Positions 6,909 to 7,786 of a DNA stretch of 7,786 nucleotides are shown here, one piece after another. The stretch is from contig JAUXFR010000056.1 of NCBI GenBank assembly GCA_030622805.1, positions 1 through 7,786 on the forward strand, read 5' to 3'. The position numbers and the translations under genes were made by a program. Source of the stretch: Anaerolineae bacterium. Lineage in GTDB: Bacteria; Chloroflexota; Anaerolineae; Anaerolineales; UBA4823. The notes beneath the pieces were generated by a model. The model did no database searches, was not told where the DNA came from, and saw only the letters and a list, made by a program, of their open reading frames with translations. How positions within the stretch are numbered: the stretch's first letter is position 1; every line of letters begins with the position of its first letter.

Positions 6909-6922
6909 GCATTCGTGTATCG
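6899..6922. repeat. Small imperfect hairpin at the folP start region
   Basis: CGATA pairs with TATCG and CACG with CGTG around a CATT loop, with a two-base AA bulge on one side. It covers the GTG candidate start of folP and lies 33 bases before the downstream ATG. If transcribed it would sit in the folP 5' region and could hide the GTG start. No T tract follows on the minus strand, so it is not a terminator for the upstream gene. Significance is unproven. Confidence 0.35.
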
Positions 6923-6963
6923 TAGTCAGGGACGATTTTTATCGCTCACGTAATTTTGCACAC

Positions 6964-7389
6964 TCAAGTAAGCAGAGTCAATGGCTTGGACAACCACTCC
7001 TCCGCCTCATCAATTTCGTAAAATATCGCCATCTCTACACCACCGGGTGTCGTTAACGCTGCGATTTGCTGCACCCCTTCATGCACCATTTCATTCGAAA
7101 CGACAACAGCAAGACGGATATTACGCACAGATGGGTCATTATTCATTTCCACAGCATATTCAATTGCCTGGTCCGTAAGTTTGTCTATGCTGCGTAAATC
7201 ATACAGGTTCCGGGTAAGGCGATCCGAGTCGAACAAATGTGAGCTCGCAAATTTACGCCAATTCTCCAATGTAGCCTCGCTTACATCTGTTAATACGATG
7301 CTCAACCCACCATCTGGTCGCCGATCAACATGATACCCAATCCCCGGCTCAGGGGTCCAATTCAGCGGCTTTGCTCCAATTTCTGACAT
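6964..7389 (-). CDS. STAS/SpoIIAA-like small protein, function unknown
   Basis: A 141-residue soluble protein. The C-terminal part has the layout I associate with SpoIIAA-like/STAS folds: a strand with NLYDLRSIDKLTDQAI (61-76), an edge strand RLAVVVSN (92-99), a helix, and the closing MAIFYEIDEAEEWL (120-133), where such proteins typically place a phenylalanine and the helix ending in WL. The N-terminal 30 residues are Pro/Gly-rich and unassigned. The conserved phosphorylatable serine of true anti-sigma antagonists is not evident, so signalling through a kinase is not supported. The ATG has a very strong AGGAGG (7402-7397) seven bases upstream. It lies between folK and folP on the same strand, and that position does not reveal its job. 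The fold call is by pattern only. Confidence 0.8.
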   Translation of the reverse strand: MSEIGAKPLNWTPEPGIGYHVDRRPDGGLSIVLTDVSEATLENWRKFASSHLFDSDRLTRNLYDLRSIDKLTDQAIEYAVEMNNDPSVRNIRLAVVVSNEMVHEGVQQIAALTTPGGVEMAIFYEIDEAEEWLSKPLTLLT

Positions 7390-7461
7390 CTAATTACCTC
7401 CTGGCGTCCATATCTACAAGTTTGCTATCTCTTTTAAACAAGCTCCGAACACTTACTCCGG

Positions 7462-7482
7462 TTATTGGTAATCGCCCAATAA
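7462..7482. repeat. Inverted repeat in the folK/STAS-like gap
   Basis: TTATTGG and CCAATAA, perfect 7-base arms with a 7-base spacer, sit 73 bases before the STAS-like start codon in a 132-base intergenic gap. It is not followed by a T tract on the minus strand. It could be an operator or a hairpin in the folK mRNA. A weak possible promoter (TTGTTA and TAAAAT, 19-base spacer) lies just upstream of it on the minus strand. Confidence 0.35.
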
Positions 7483-7521
7483 ATTTTACCCGAAGAATCG
7501 ATCGATATAACAAGATGAAAC

Positions 7522-7786
7522 TTAGTCGATTTCAGTTGTAAATAATCTTATCCCTTCCCGATCAGTTTCACCCAACAATTCCAGAACGCTCATTGCATTT
7601 CCTGGATGCATAAAATCCGAGGCGATATCCGCTAGAGGCACCAGTACAAATGCCCGACCACGCATTCGTGGATGTGGAATTATCAGTCTCTCTGTTTCTA
7701 ATACCAGATCATCGTAAAAAAGTAGATCAATATCGATCAAACGTGGACCATAACGCACAGATGGGGTGCGACCCAAATCAGACTCA
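7522..7786 (-). CDS. folK: 2-amino-4-hydroxy-6-hydroxymethyldihydropteridine pyrophosphokinase, C-terminal part
   Basis: HPPK transfers diphosphate from ATP to 6-hydroxymethyl-dihydropterin, making the substrate of FolP. Only the last 87 residues lie in the window; the gene's 5' end is beyond base 7786. The visible part begins ESDLGRTPSVRYGPRLIDID, matching the HPPK signature in which the GPR arginine binds ATP and the two aspartates of DID bind magnesium. It continues through LLFYDDLVLETERLIIPHPRM and AFVLVPLADIA, all typical of the family. The frame must be read from the window edge: the TTG inside DLGRTP is not a start. It heads the folK, STAS-like, folP, acnA series. Confidence 0.95.
   Translation of the reverse strand, partial: ESDLGRTPSVRYGPRLIDIDLLFYDDLVLETERLIIPHPRMRGRAFVLVPLADIASDFMHPGNAMSVLELLGETDREGIRLFTTEID

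Noticed and set aside
6130..7056. Plus-strand ORF of 308 codons opposite folP
   Set aside because: It is the antisense shadow of folP and the end of the STAS-like gene; composition is Ser/Thr-rich low complexity typical of a reverse-frame artefact.
7491..7506. CGATCGAT self-complementary stretch after folK
   Set aside because: Too short and without a loop or T tract to be a terminator; likely chance.

Overview
The window looks like a piece of a mid-GC bacterial chromosome carrying mostly core metabolism. I infer a Chloroflexota (Anaerolineae-like) source. This rests on the overall flavour of the proteins, including a compact dihydroorotase resembling that of the eukaryotic CAD protein, and it is a guess rather than a proof. 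No insertion sequence, phage gene, tRNA, rRNA or CRISPR array was seen.

Layout, left to right. Bases 18-1085 (minus) encode a CAD-type dihydroorotase (pyrC). Bases 1086-1334 form an unusually organised control region on the minus strand. It holds a near-consensus promoter, a 27-codon leader ORF starting almost at the predicted transcription start, a rho-independent terminator whose 5' arm begins in the leader's stop codon, and a second short ORF with a GGAGGA site whose TGA overlaps the pyrC ATG. Bases 1335-2099 (minus) encode the nucleotidase SurE. Bases 2100-2224 are a divergent promoter region with a 15-base palindrome. Bases 2225-3142 (plus) encode an unrecognised membrane protein with two membrane segments and a long helical domain between them. 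A long hairpin at 3166-3214 separates it from the convergent aconitase gene.

Bases 3238-7786 read as one minus-strand gene string: a 5'-truncated folK, a small STAS/SpoIIAA-like protein, folP and acnA, ending at the 3166-3214 terminator. folK and folP act in consecutive steps of dihydropteroate synthesis. acnA lies 29 bases after folP with its own strong ribosome binding site. The role of the STAS-like protein in the string is unknown.

The most interesting part is the pyrC leader. It has the architecture of ribosome-mediated transcription attenuation followed by translational coupling. I do not recognise the leader peptide and see no obvious PyrR-binding motif, so it is a candidate for an undescribed control of pyrimidine synthesis. 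The rival explanation is an ordinary surE terminator followed by a weakly translated gene.
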